From assembly GCF_963678975.1 (NCBI RefSeq), contig NC_089274.1:23583133-23647132 (forward strand): DNA of 64,000 nucleotides, in the 5' to 3' direction. Position numbers and translations under genes: made by a program. Of this stretch, positions 33,764-44,603 are shown piece after piece (the stretch's first letter is position 1; each line of letters opens with the position of its first letter). The notes below the pieces were generated by a model. That model worked only from the letters and a program-made list of their open reading frames with translations, did not search any database and was not told where the DNA came from. The DNA is from Dysidea avara (lineage: Eukaryota > Porifera > Demospongiae > Dictyoceratida > Dysideidae).

Positions 33764-35931
33764 TCAATGGTATTCATGAAGAGAGGTCAAGTATTCCTTC
33801 TTCCATCTAGACTGGAAGTGCTGAAGCAACTGACTCTGTCTCTTTGCAAATTCCTTAACTTGAGGTACTCCATACATAGGGTCAACTGTTTCTTCTACTG
33901 TCTGACGAGGTAGTGAGGTGATACATTGTCCACAAATGAGGTGAGAAGGTGAAAGAGGCTCCGCATCATCTAAATCAGCTGAAACATACGTGAGGGGCCT
34001 GTCGTTGAGTACTGCCTCTATTTCTACAATTAGTGTTTGGAGAACAGGGAGAGTAACAAGTGCCTTTCCTAATACCTTCTTGAGTGCTGTCTTTGCAATA
34101 CCAATCAAGCGCTCCAAAAAACCCCATACCAGGGGGCTCTCTTTGGAATGAATTTCCATAGCACTCCTAATGTACACAATGACTCGCCCATCTGCCTAGT
34201 CTTGATAAGTTTCTCTAGCTCTCTTGCTGCAGCCTCATAAGTAGAGACGTTGTCTGAAATCATAACACAAGGTAAGGATCGCTGGGTTACAAACCTTTGG
34301 AAAGCCTGTAAGAAGGTCTCAACAGATAAATCATCTTCCAGTTCTAGTTGTATTGCTCTTGTTACTCCACATGTGAACATACACACGTATGCTTTAGTAA
34401 TCTCACCCACCTTCTTTACGTGAAGGGCTCCTGTGAAGTTTTTTTTTCTTCCCCGGGCTAGATGGACTGCCCTTGCCACCACTCCCAGCACTAGATGTTA
34501 AAGTGCTGGACAGCTGGAAATACCTGCAATCAAACAAGGCCGCCAGACTCCAAGCAACCCTCGGAGTAGGCCAGATCAATATTAGTGGTTGATGGACGGC
34601 CAACTGAAGAGTGATGACCCCTCAAACACATCACTGCAGATCTTAACAATGAAAAGCAAAGCCTACATCACAGCCAGAACAAGCATTTGCTGTAATTAAT
34701 GCTACACTTCTCAGCCAACATTGAAGCAAGCTTCCTGAAAACTGTTGTAGAAGTGGGCTGCATGCCACTAGTAGCTGCAAACACCAATGGTGAAAAGCAA
34801 GCTCTCTCAACCTCTCTAACACGTTCATCATATGCCCGTCTTTTTTCACGCTCATGAAGCTTGTAACATTTGGACAATTGGGAGTGAAAATAAGAGCATG
34901 CAAAAGGGTTGAAAACCGTGACGTCGAAAAACACACGCTGTCTATTTCGACCCCTGGCAACAACTCACTATTGGAAGTAACAAATTGTAATGGCTCACCA
35001 TCAAGAGGCTGGAGAGCAGGCTCAACACCAACATCACTACACACTTAACTCAACAGACTTGCAGTTAAATTCCTGACTTCATTGTGGCGCATAGATGGAA
35101 ACCCGCCACAGGGACAAGTAAAGGCATGTTCCACACAAAAGGGTATACCACAAACACATGTCTGAGGCAAGTTAACAGGTTGCCATCCAAATCTTAAACA
35201 CAGGGCATCATGAAACTCCCTTTGCTTAAGGCAAACCCATGTTCAGCAATAGGTAGCATCATTAGCCAACACAACGCGCCTCGCTCTGATGCAGCTTAAA
35301 AGGCACGTCGCAATTGTGAATCACAGAGCAAGTCTGCTTGAGTAGATAGATCATTTTGGCGTGAGACCCGTAAATCAAGCTTGCACTGGTACATTTGCTG
35401 ATAAACATCTAAGGAACAAGAGGTACATTTTCTTAAAAGATGGTCAACTAGAGGAGCCGCAACACGGCTAGAAGACAAAAACGATGAGGAAAAGTGAATG
35501 GTTGGAATAATGACACCAAGCCCACCAAGACAAGCAGGCAGCTATCGTTCGATGGAACCAAATGCTGGTTGGCCAGTCATTGCAGGAAGAAAACGAAGGC
35601 TCAGGACATCATCAAGTGGATGGAAAAGCTCAGTGAAGTTGATTCCCGTGATTTCAAAGGATCTTGGATTCTTTACTCTTACACTAGGCAGAGGTGGTGG
35701 TTCAGGTCTAGGATAGGGCCTTCCGGCTACTCATTTGCAAGGTACACATTTACGTAGCAGAACTTTTACTACTTGCCTGGTAAAAAGAATCCAGTTTCTC
35801 TGTCTAAGAGCTGTCACTGTGGCATTGACTCCAGAGTGTAGGTAGGTCTTGTGTACATGATATACTATCAAGGATGTAATGTATAGGGTGCTTCTTTGGA
35901 AGAAGGTATGGAAACTTAGCTTCATCATCAA
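33764..35931 (-). pseudogene. BEL/Pao integrase, split by a LINE
   Basis: The zinc-binding part reads HSGVNATVTALRQRNWILFT then LLRKCVPCK (35931-35731). The linker PPPLPSVRVKNPRSFEITG runs up to the LINE at 35633. Integrase resumes at 34440 with GALHVKKVGEITKAYV, continues with VTRAIQLEL and the Asp-containing MISDNVSTYEAA, and ends with the C-terminal region (EAVLNDRPLTYVS, SPSHLICG) to 33764. A frameshift lies near 34110-34170 besides the insertion. Confidence 0.82.
34441..35632 (-). mobile_element. 5'-truncated non-LTR retrotransposon inside BEL integrase
   Basis: The insert is flanked by the 8-bp duplication gtgaagtt (34433-34440 and 35633-35640) and ends, on the minus strand, in an A-rich tail (complement of tttttttcttcc). 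The sense strand carries broken frames with a Cys/His-rich CVCGIPFCVEHAFTCPCGGF, then RHNEVRNLTASLL, and a FFDVTVFNPF motif, resembling the C-terminal part of RLE-bearing or related LINE proteins. There are frameshifts and a stop around 35044. The polymerase is missing, as in typical 5' truncation. The assignment of the C-terminal domain is by memory of family motifs. Confidence 0.75.
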
Positions 35932-36357
35932 TAAGTGCGTTGTGAATTCTCCCGCCGCAGTAAATGAGATGTCGGTTGTTTAGAGCTGATGAATCAAGGG
36001 GAGGTGCTGCTTCGCTGCATTGTTTGACTTAAGTACCAGAAGCTCTTTCAGGAAGCATAACTGTTGTACATGTTGAATCCACCTGTAAGCTGCTTCATTG
36101 ACTTCACTGGAAGTGAGTGGCTGAGAGGTCTTAGGGAATGAATCGAACCACATAAACTGTCACTCAAAGCAACTTTGACCAAGTACTGTAGCAGTTAATA
36201 TCAAATACCAGACTAATGTTTGCTGGGGCAGTGAATCATCCTCAGTGGGCAAGTCTTCTGAGCTTCTTTAGTTGTATGGAGGTGTAATACTTCTCCATAT
36301 TCCCACTTAGGTCATTGTGCCTTGCTAAATATCCAGGAAGGACCTCGTCTCCACAGA

Positions 36358-37715
36358 TCAGAACTGTTCAATGAATGAAATGAGATTCCTGAGTGACCAA
36401 TTCTGCTGGATTGCTTTGAGTGGGGCAATATTTCCAGGTAGCATCAGGAAAAAGCTTACATACCCCCTGCACACGATTAGAAACAAACATCGGTAACTTT
36501 TATCACTGAATATCCGATGTAAAGCAATTTGGCTGTCTGACCACATGAAGATCTGTTGAAACTGGAGATGGTTCAAAGAAGATATCACAAAAACTACACA
36601 ACTGTGAACCAACAAGGGCTGTCATCATTTCCAGTCTTGGAAGAGTAAGGTTCTTGAGTGGCGCAACTTGAACCTTGGCCATGACAAACTAAGAGCTGGT
36701 GCTCATACAGATAAAAACCACTGCTCCATAGGCCTTAAGACTGGCATTGACAAAAGTATGGAGTACTAACTGGTCATTGGCATCAAGCTTCAAGTACTGC
36801 CTTGGTACATAAAGACTTGAAGTCTGCTTCAAATCTGTAATGACACACTTCCATTCAGTGGTTAATTCAGAGGTCAATGGTTCATCCCACGTCAACTTGC
36901 TTTGCCACAGCTGTTGCATAAACAATTTTGCCAATATGGTAACTGGAGTTAGCATACCCAGAGGGTAAAACGCTCTTGATAAATCTTGTAAAACTCCTTT
37001 CTTGGTTGGCTGTGCTACATCAAGAGATGAAAATGCTCTGTCTGCAAGTCGTGAAGTGTCTTGTGATGTATCCCACATCAAGCCAAGAACATTCAGTGTC
37101 ACTGCTGTATCTGCAACGCCATCTTGTTATTTTCTAGTTCTGACTTCTGCACTATTAGAAGCCCAGCTCCTTAGATTGAAATGAGCATTGACATCAATTG
37201 TTTTGTATTGTGGTAGTACTCTAAAGCATCTGGTACAATGGAGCATCAGGATACAACATTGTCCATGTATAAGTTGGCTAGTATGTCACTAGAAGTGGTA
37301 GAGTGTCATTGTTGAGGTGACAACACAATGCTGCATGCAGCATGAAAGGTGAGCTCACACAACCAAACAAGACGATACGAAACCTATAAATCTCAAATGA
37401 GCTTTCTGGATTGTCTGCTTCAGATAACCAGAGAAAATGTGTTAACTTGTGGTCTGCTTCCTCTAACTGTACACGAAGGAAAGCCTTCTCTATGTCTGCT
37501 ACCAGTGCAATGTTGTGCGTTCTGAAGCGTAGCAGCATGTCAATCAGGAAAGGTGGGCCAACTTCAAGACAGTCATTTAAGCAAGGATGATGTGGTGACT
37601 GCCGACAACTGCAGTCGTACACTATCCTGATTGGAGTAGTGGCAGACTCTTTCTTGACTGCGTGGTGTGGAATGAAATGGCAATCCTGGGGTACATCCTT
37701 TCTCAATAAATCCAC
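36358..37715 (-). pseudogene. BEL/Pao reverse transcriptase and RNase H, broken
   Basis: The frame 37715-37278 carries RIVYDCSCRQ and the catalytic-Asp motif ALVADIEKAFLRVQL. Just downstream (complement of about 37250-37270) the expected YxDD box reads YMDN, so one catalytic Asp is lost. 37102-36689 gives LNVLGLMWDTSQD and the LLTPVTILAKLFMQ-like connection. 36615-36358 gives the RNase H motif FMWSDSQIALHRI. Stops and frame changes separate all these pieces. Confidence 0.8.
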
Positions 37716-39623
37716 GTGTGAGTTGTTCTGCTATGATGTTGCCATAAGTCTGGAGTAGCTCAGGTGTATGAGCAAGTTTCCTTGCTAGTGGTCTTGTCTG
37801 TTTCTCACAAATGTCACGATTTGAGGGGAGATGAGAGTGACTGTGCTTCCATCCAAACCGGACAATATATGACCCATCTGTCTGATGGCGCACTGAGGAG
37901 TTAATGTAGTCAGCAATTCGTTGGTTATTTGCAAGGGAGGTTGAGGATTTGGGAATTGTACCAGTGAACTCTATATTCCAGAAACGGTTGGTGTCAGTAA
38001 CTCCCTGAAGTGCTGTTATTCTGCTGTGGAGTGCCTCAACTGTGTCAACATTAGTGTGTGATGAGAGTGGGCCTGACAGAAGATACCTGATCTTAGACTC
38101 CACAGCAGTGGGACTATTCTCTCGCACAACTCTGTCTTGTACGATCTGCCAATAAAAGTCTGCTCCAACCAGTAGAGGTATGTCAAACTTGTCATTAGCT
38201 TGCACAGGATGTGCTAGATGAAGACCACGGAGATACGGATAACTGTCTCCTGGGGATAGTATCAGGTTCTGCAGTGGGGCTGCAATCTTTGGTATGACAA
38301 GCACAGATATTGGAACTTCTCCTCCATCATTAGTTCGAATTGAAACCGAGGCTAGGTGGAGCTCTTTTGGGGTGGTGCCTCCTCCAAATGTAGAAACATG
38401 AATTATCTGTGACCTGCTCGGTACGATGTGCAGACTTTTGGCTAATCGTTCAACAATGGGCAATCTCTGAGCACCCTCATCAAACAGAATGTGAGCACGA
38501 CACTGATAGTCTCCTGATTGCACAATGGCAATAGCAGTTTTCAACAAGCAGCCAGTGTTACTGGGAGCTGCATTGGTCAGTGGTGGGATAGCTGGTAGGG
38601 AAACTGTCAGTCCTGTAGTTGATTGTTCTGAAGTATTGCTAGAAGAGGCTAGTAGTTGAGATTCAGGAATGAGAACTTTGGCTTGTTTGTCAGTGTTCTC
38701 ACAGATACTTGTGTGGTGCCTTCCCATGCATCGTTTGTATCTTGACTTGGATTTGCATTGAGAGACTCTGTGCTGCCCCAAACAATTAAAACACAGATTT
38801 TCCTTTCTTACTATGTCAAGTCTTTTCTGCTGGTCTGAAACAGTGTTGCAGGCAGATGATGAATGTGTTGTGGAATGGCAATAAATGCAGGACATGGGTT
38901 TGGATTGCAATTGGTGTTTTGAAGTGTGATTATGTGCTCCTGCATAAAATGATGCAGTCATAGTTGAAGGCAGGTTGCTATTGGTGGATTCTGAGGCCGT
39001 GGTCTACCTGACTCCAGGACTTAAATCTCTGTCAGAACACCCTCTCTAAGTTGGTCCAGTGTCCAATTTTGGTTAGCGTGTGACCTAGCCATGTTTTATG
39101 TGGTCTCCATACGTAGGTAATTTACATGATGGTAACAAGTAGGGTACTGTATGACTCTTTAGGAGTACCTAGTGCACTTAGACCTCTGATGGGACTTTCC
39201 GTGGTATCGTGAAAATGTCTTAAGCTGGATACAGTATTATTAGGCTTTGGCAAATTTGAAAGTGCTCTCATGTGAGCGTTAACTATTTTGTGGGGTTGCA
39301 CAAAATGTTCTTGTAGTAGTGACACTGTTTGTTGATAGTTGGCACTGGTGAGTGTAAAACCAGAAATAGCATGTGAGGCTCATCATGCAACTGTGCACAG
39401 AGATAGTTAAACTTCTGGAGGTACTGTTATCAATTCCATGTGCCACGGTACCACAGCTTCTAGGTGACTGGTTAGAATAATTGAGGAGTGACAATAAGGC
39501 TAATGAATGGGTCACAGCACCAATGTAATAAGCATAGTGATAGCGGATTCTCGACAATGCTTGTGCCACAACTGGATTAAAGCCATGATGTTTCGCATAC
39601 ACACACCACACTTTTATTATCAC
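37573..39623 (-). pseudogene. BEL/Pao gag and protease region
   Basis: From the 5' end, two broken frames (39279-39623 and 39122-39325) give gag sequence (SLLQEHFVQPHKIVNAHMRA). A 462-codon frame (38961 to 37573) then gives Cys-rich knuckles (CIYCHSTTHSSSAC, CFNCLGQHRVSQC, RCMGRHHTSIC). The protease-like AHILFDEGAQRLPIV follows, where the expected DSG is DEG, so the active site is altered. It ends with the segment preceding the reverse transcriptase. The frame changes between 37573 and 37715. Confidence 0.8.
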
Positions 39624-39686
39624 ATTAATAATAAAGACCCACAGTCAAATGCAATATAAGTCTACCTACACAATCAATCCATGACA
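39524..39686 (-). repeat. 5' LTR of the BEL/Pao element
   Basis: On the + strand it starts tgtaataagcatagtgatag and ends ccatgaca, matching 33246-33435 with substitutions and indels. That divergence is clearly greater than between the Gypsy LTRs, so this insertion is older. Confidence 0.8.
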
Positions 39687-39771
39687 CCATGAAATATTTG
39701 GACAACAGGTATCACGTGCAATAGAAATAAAATTACAGGTGCTTTTGTGTACAGTATAGTACCGTACATAT

Positions 39772-39961
39772 AGCCTAAATATTTTGAGGGGCAAATATTT
39801 CAAGGTTGAACAATGTTGCTAAAAATAATGGATTTGCAAACACTCCCAAAATATATTAGACTATATGGAGGTCTAAATACTTCAAGGCTAAATTTTTTGC
39901 TGATAACCCCCAAAACCACAAAATCAGCAAAACTTTTCCCCCTTGAAATATTTAGGCTAGC
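39772..39961. mobile_element. Short MITE (190 bp)
   Basis: The ends tagcctaaatattttgaggg and the inverse cccttgaaatatttaggcta form inverted repeats. The interior block gttgctaaaaataa...caaacactcccaaaat...ggaggtctaaata recurs at about 56390-56478 and 57480-57540, where a LINE has split it. Confidence 0.65.
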
Positions 39962-40198
39962 TATACAGTATAATGAATGGTTTGACAGTTGCGGTAGACT
40001 GGTGATGCCACACCCCAGAGACTGAGAGTGCTTTGCGTGATGGATGTATGGTTTCTCATATGGAAGTATATATTTTTATGTGTATACACAATTGTCTATA
40101 GCTTTGGCTGATTGACTACTTGGCCCAAAAAGTGGGGGGGACAAAACATGCTTTTGAAAATAGTGTGGGGCCATATCTTTAATATATGTTAAAGCAGC
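39962..40198. other. Edge of the insertion cluster
   Basis: No gene is seen. A poly-G run lies at about 40132-40139. The FReD array spacer resumes at 40199. Confidence 0.4.
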
Positions 40199-40571
40199 CT
40201 TTAATCTGAAATAACAGTAGGTGGCATGAATACAAAGGTCAAGTCAGGGAATCACAGATGGAAGCTTACGTATAAGGCCATATACCACTAATATGTAATT
40301 TGCAAGCCACTATTGCTAATAGCTATGCTGCATGGCCACAAATCTAATGCTATAGTGGTGAAAGTTTTAACTATGGTATGTCAGTAATCATAATGTGTGT
40401 ATGGCTATTAGCTTTTTATACACAACTGGTGTCCATGTGTATACATGTGTACTAAAGTGACTATATGGTCTTGTGTTTATGTGGTACTTATATGTTGGTG
40501 CATGCATGTTGATTGTGTTGTGAATGCATTCATTATAATGGTTTCTATCATAGTTCTGATCACATGCAGCT
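40199..40571 (+). promoter_or_regulatory. Upstream region of intact FReD copy 6
   Basis: Nearly identical to 5360-5723 upstream of copy 3. A ctttttatacac string lies about 160 bp before the ATG, and gttctgatcac sits just before it. A gcag lies directly before ctATG, so a splice acceptor in the 5' UTR is possible. Promoter activity is inference. Confidence 0.4.
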
Positions 40572-41375
40572 ATGACAACACCTCACATCATCCTCATCTC
40601 ACTATTCACTACTGGGATAACTGCTACTCCATATTGTGATCAACAACTCAAACAACTACAAGTAGCAGCTAATAACCTCAAACAAAAATGTACCATCGAC
40701 AATACTACCATATCAACTTGCTGTGACCTTAATGCTTTCTATTTCTTTACTAAACCTTCTGGTGTTTACCAAATGGACTGTTGGTGTGGAGGAAAATGGA
40801 ATATTGCTAATGTCTACTGTGACACTACAACAGCAAATGGAGGATGGACAGTGATACAGAGGAGGAAAGATGGATCTGAGAATTTTCACCGACCATGGGC
40901 TGACTATGAGAAAGGGTTTGGAGATCTAAGAGGAGAATTCTGGTATGGCCTCAAAGCCATGAACTGTCTTACCCAAACTGGCCAATGGGAACTCAGAGTG
41001 GATTTTGAATTTCCCGCCAACAAGACCAGATCTTACCTTCACTACAATCTGTTTAGAGTAGGAAGTGCTAGTGAAGAATACCCACTGACTATTAGTGGGT
41101 TTATTGGCATCACTCCTACTGACCCATTCCACGCCCACCCACGCATGGAGTTTAGCACTTATGATAATGATAATGATAGATGTGGTGGTAACTGTGCAAA
41201 AAAAATTAACAATGCTAAAGACAATGGAGGATGGTGGTACAACAATGGTTGGGCCATTAATCTCAACATCCAATACAATCCCGCTCAATATGGATTTTTA
41301 TGGTTAGCTGGTACTTGGTACACTCCCAGGTGGATAGAAATGAAAATACGTCCTCTCAACTGTACACCTCAGTGA
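40572..41375 (+). CDS. FReD copy 6 (A type), secreted fibrinogen-domain protein, intact
   Basis: The 267-aa ORF has no recognisable intron. Residues 1-18 ([18 protein letters not shown]) look like a signal peptide. Residues 20-60 are a short N-terminal segment with Cys 22, 40, 50 and 51 and an NTT sequon. The fibrinogen C-terminal domain spans about 62-262: [57 protein letters not shown], the calcium-site run DNDND (198-202), NCAK, GGWWY and WIEMKIRPLNC. Family members (ficolins, tachylectins, other invertebrate FReDs) bind acetylated or other glycans in immunity or adhesion; that role is inferred here. The start is supported because all copies share it. Oddity: residue 226 is Gly (GGT), where the paralogs have the conserved Cys of the WWYxxC motif, so the disulfide with Cys 208 is likely lost. 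An extra Ala also precedes NKTRS. Confidence 0.9.
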   Translation: MTTPHIILISLFTTGITATPYCDQQLKQLQVAANNLKQKCTIDNTTISTCCDLNAFYFFTKPSGVYQMDCWCGGKWNIANVYCDTTTANGGWTVIQRRKDGSENFHRPWADYEKGFGDLRGEFWYGLKAMNCLTQTGQWELRVDFEFPANKTRSYLHYNLFRVGSASEEYPLTISGFIGITPTDPFHAHPRMEFSTYDNDNDRCGGNCAKKINNAKDNGGWWYNNGWAINLNIQYNPAQYGFLWLAGTWYTPRWIEMKIRPLNCTPQ

Positions 41376-43251
41376 AGCTCTACTAACTTGTTATCCACTA
41401 TTATTAACTAATAACTTCACTAGTAGCTCTAGCGTGTCTACTGAACTTTGTAGGACTTTAGTAACTGCTAATGGCCTTTGTGGGTCATGGTACTAGATAT
41501 TTTGTATTTTATGTGGACAAGAACAAGATCATTACTATATTACTGTATGATTTATGACTCAAAGAAAGAAATAACACTGCTAAAAACCAGTTCTTCAGCA
41601 TGGACGAAATGCTGTTCTAGTTGTAGCACAAGGAATTTTAATTGAATTATAACAAAATAAGTTGAATTATAACAAAATAAGTTGTTTTATCTTAGAGTAT
41701 TACTATAAGACAAACACATGCATTGCTCCATGTGTTAAGTATAAAGCATTGCTCCATGTGTTAAGTATAAAGCATTGCTGCAAGTGCTATATAGCTCATG
41801 AAAGAGTGGGTAAGAGACAAACATAGTATGAGGCAAAGTAAAGATGTGTTGAGACCATTCTTTGAGTTGTATAGCATGCATGAGAGAGGCAATGATTTAG
41901 TTCAGGTTCAAGCTGGTTGAACCTCAGGTTGAACAAGAACACAAAGTCCTCATACCAAGTAGCCTTGAAACAGCCAACTTCATTCTGGATAATGATTGGA
42001 CGCAACATGGAGATCTTCTGGAGTGATATATTCTCTGGCTTCTTCAGGCAAATCAGTCAATGAGATTTCTATAACTACCTCTATATAGCACTGCAGTCAC
42101 ATATGTAGCATTGTGGTTGCATAAACCATTTTGCATGGTGAAATAGTACTGTTTTTTCACTTTGATCTTATACTTAAAAGGTTTTTTGAGGTATAATAAA
42201 GACCCACAACAGTATATAGTGAAATTAGGTCATGACATCACCATTCAACACACATCATGGTCACTCCATTACAATCAGTTATGTTTACTGTGCCAACTTT
42301 GTTTGAATGACAAACTACAGTTTACCCATAGCCAAAAAAAAAAAACAATTTCTTTTTCAAGATTTTTGATGGCAGATGCTATGATAAATGGAATAGCTGC
42401 ATACATCATGGACAAAAACTTTGAATAAATATTATGCATTACGATCTTTATCACAATTCAGTCAGTAAGAGTCTGCATGCTCGCAATGTGTATTGGGGAA
42501 ATCTTTCTACCCCAACAGGTACAATAACTAGTGCAGTTGTCCAGTGATTTACCAGTACACTAATCCAACACAGATAACAAGATACATGGTAGAACTGATG
42601 TAATATGGCACATTTGCTAGTCAGAATTTTTGAAGGGGGTTGCCAACAATAGCACTGAGTCACTGATGCAAGGGTATGAGAGTATTAAAACTCAACAGAT
42701 TGCCATATTTCATCGATCATATATATAATTGCATAACCCCCACTGTCTGTCTCAGTCTTTGTTAGGGTGTAGTTATTTACACTACTAATGTCTATGCTTT
42801 TGTATAAGTGTTAGTACAGCAATGCTACTTGACTTTTCACTGTTGTAGACTTCGCACAATGTATGACATTCTCAATGTCAATGTATTGTAGTGTAGTGCA
42901 ATGTAATGTAGTTTACAATCCCAATGTCAATATGACGATGTATAGATGTTGCACAATGTACAAGGCTTCCATACAATGTATGTAGGACTTGCCTTTGTCC
43001 TCTCTTTCTTTGTGCTAGCTGCAAGAGGTGTTGATTTATGCCAATTAATGGCTTTGTGTATTGCCTATCATGTAAGATGGAAATGGGAATCGTCCATAAT
43101 TTTTTGGACCACAATCCCAACAGTTAAAACACACATATTGATAGTAGAAACAAGTAGTAAGTGTAATCATTAGTGGTTTTAAGTAACAATTGGTTTTTAC
43201 TGACAAATGGTATCATGCAGTACATAATACTTGTGCACAGTGTAGTAGCTG
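41376..43251. other. A-type FReD 3' flank and spacer
   Basis: The first ~250 bp match the flank of copy 4. Short tandem repeats lie at 41638-41681 (a 21-bp unit with gaattataacaaaataag, twice) and 41728-41776 (a ~26-bp unit with gttaagtataaagcattgct). A low-complexity aatgtcaatgta stretch is at 42870-42945. No gene was seen. Confidence 0.5.
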
Positions 43252-43917
43252 CAGGCATGGGGTAAAGCACTTTGGCACTTGTACTTAAGTATGTACACTT
43301 TGCTGGGAGGACTTGCCCTAATGTACTTTTGTACAAATGTAATGTCCTTGTGCTTTAGTAATGCACTTGAAGTACTTAAATAAGTGCACTGAAGTACAAC
43401 CCACTCACACAGAGCATGCATGTGAAATGAGCTGATATTTGAATTAAAATAGTCGAAGCACAATAAGGTCACCTACTCCTGTTGAGAGACTATCTACAGT
43501 AGATTTCAGATTGGTTGACCAAATGCATAAACATCTGAAGAGCCAATGAAAATTGGTAGCATTCAATTCAAACAGCTATCTAGTCTGACAAAAATTTCAC
43601 CTGGTTATCATCATGCACATGATGTTTTGAGTAATTTGACTTTATGGACAACCAACCAAAAATTGACTGTAAAGGTTTATACTCTTTGAGTAGGCCACTT
43701 ATGCCAGATTTACATAGCTACATAGGAGATTTTGAACACTAAGTGTAGTACGAGTATGTAGTTTAGTTGCAATTGCTTTATAAATGTGTACTTACTTGTA
43801 CTTGCATTTTAAATGCTATCAAAAGTACTCGCATTGTACTTAGAAAATCATTTATACTTGTACTTGAGTAGATCTTTTGCTTTACTCTGCAAGCACTATG
43901 TACTTTGCCCCATGCCA
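43252..43917. mobile_element. Probable hAT-like MITE rich in gtactt repeats
   Basis: The ends caggcatggggtaaagcact and the imperfect inverse tactttgccccatgccag bound ~665 bp. Near both ends are many acttgtactt/aagtacaag steps. The flanks tagtagct and tagtaggg agree at 6 of 8 positions, suggesting an 8-bp duplication. No coding sequence. Confidence 0.55.
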
Positions 43918-44603
43918 GATAGTAGGGAACGTGGAGGTTGGACTTCAAAAATGTTACCCAAAAACCAGCCACATTTTAACAAGGGTGGTTCCGCCAGGAT
44001 TTTTGGTGACTGGTTTCTGATCAAGAGGGTGAAGACCAAAAAAAGGTAACTGCATGCTGAGAATAACTATTTCCACTAACTATGTATTACAGGTTTTTGC
44101 AATTAAATTCGACGACTTTGTAATTGAATTCGTCCTGTTTGGTTCTGCACACTTTGGCGTATTATGGGGGTAACTTGCCTTTGTTAATAAAGGAAAGATT
44201 TTACGTGGATGTTTTCTTTGTTTATAAAGGGAAGATTTTATGCCAATGTCTCCTTTGTGTACTTAATGGAAAGATTTTACACAGAGTAAGTGACGTAAAA
44301 CCCAATGCATGCAATTGTATAGTATGTGCTTACTAAAGGGAAAATTTTACGCAAATTGTCATTTAGCATATAATTGACTTGAATAGTGAAATTCTACTTG
44401 AGTACTCACTGAGATCACATGACCCAGCTGAAAGCCTCACAGTGATTTATTTTTAAATGAAATGATGTCATAAAGGCTGTAGCAGTGCATTGGCATTGCA
44501 ATTTGATATGGGTCACTTGTCAGGAACACTAAAATCAGCACTTTGTGTACCAATGCTGTTACTTTAAAATATTGATATTAAACATATCATGATCACAATA
44601 ATT

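Larger units (their letters stand above)
33246..39686 (-). mobile_element. BEL/Pao-type LTR retrotransposon, dead, with nested LINE
   Basis: The 6.4-kb element reads leftwards. LTRs at 33246-33435 and 39524-39686 match in the same orientation. The primer-binding site on the complement of about 39508-39523 reads ttggtgctgtgaccca next to the 5' LTR. A purine tract (ccggagga on the complement) lies beside the 3' LTR. The domain order on the minus strand is gag with zinc knuckles, protease, reverse transcriptase, RNase H, integrase. The motif types are those of BEL/Pao rather than Gypsy. Many frameshifts and stops are present, and the integrase is split by a 1.2-kb LINE. A clean target duplication was not found. 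Confidence 0.88.

Noticed and set aside
43921-44045. Frame reading KMLPKNQPHFNKGGSARIFG, then GDWFLIK, before a gtaact donor
   Set aside because: Protein-like, but no family was recognised and there is no downstream exon; left unannotated.
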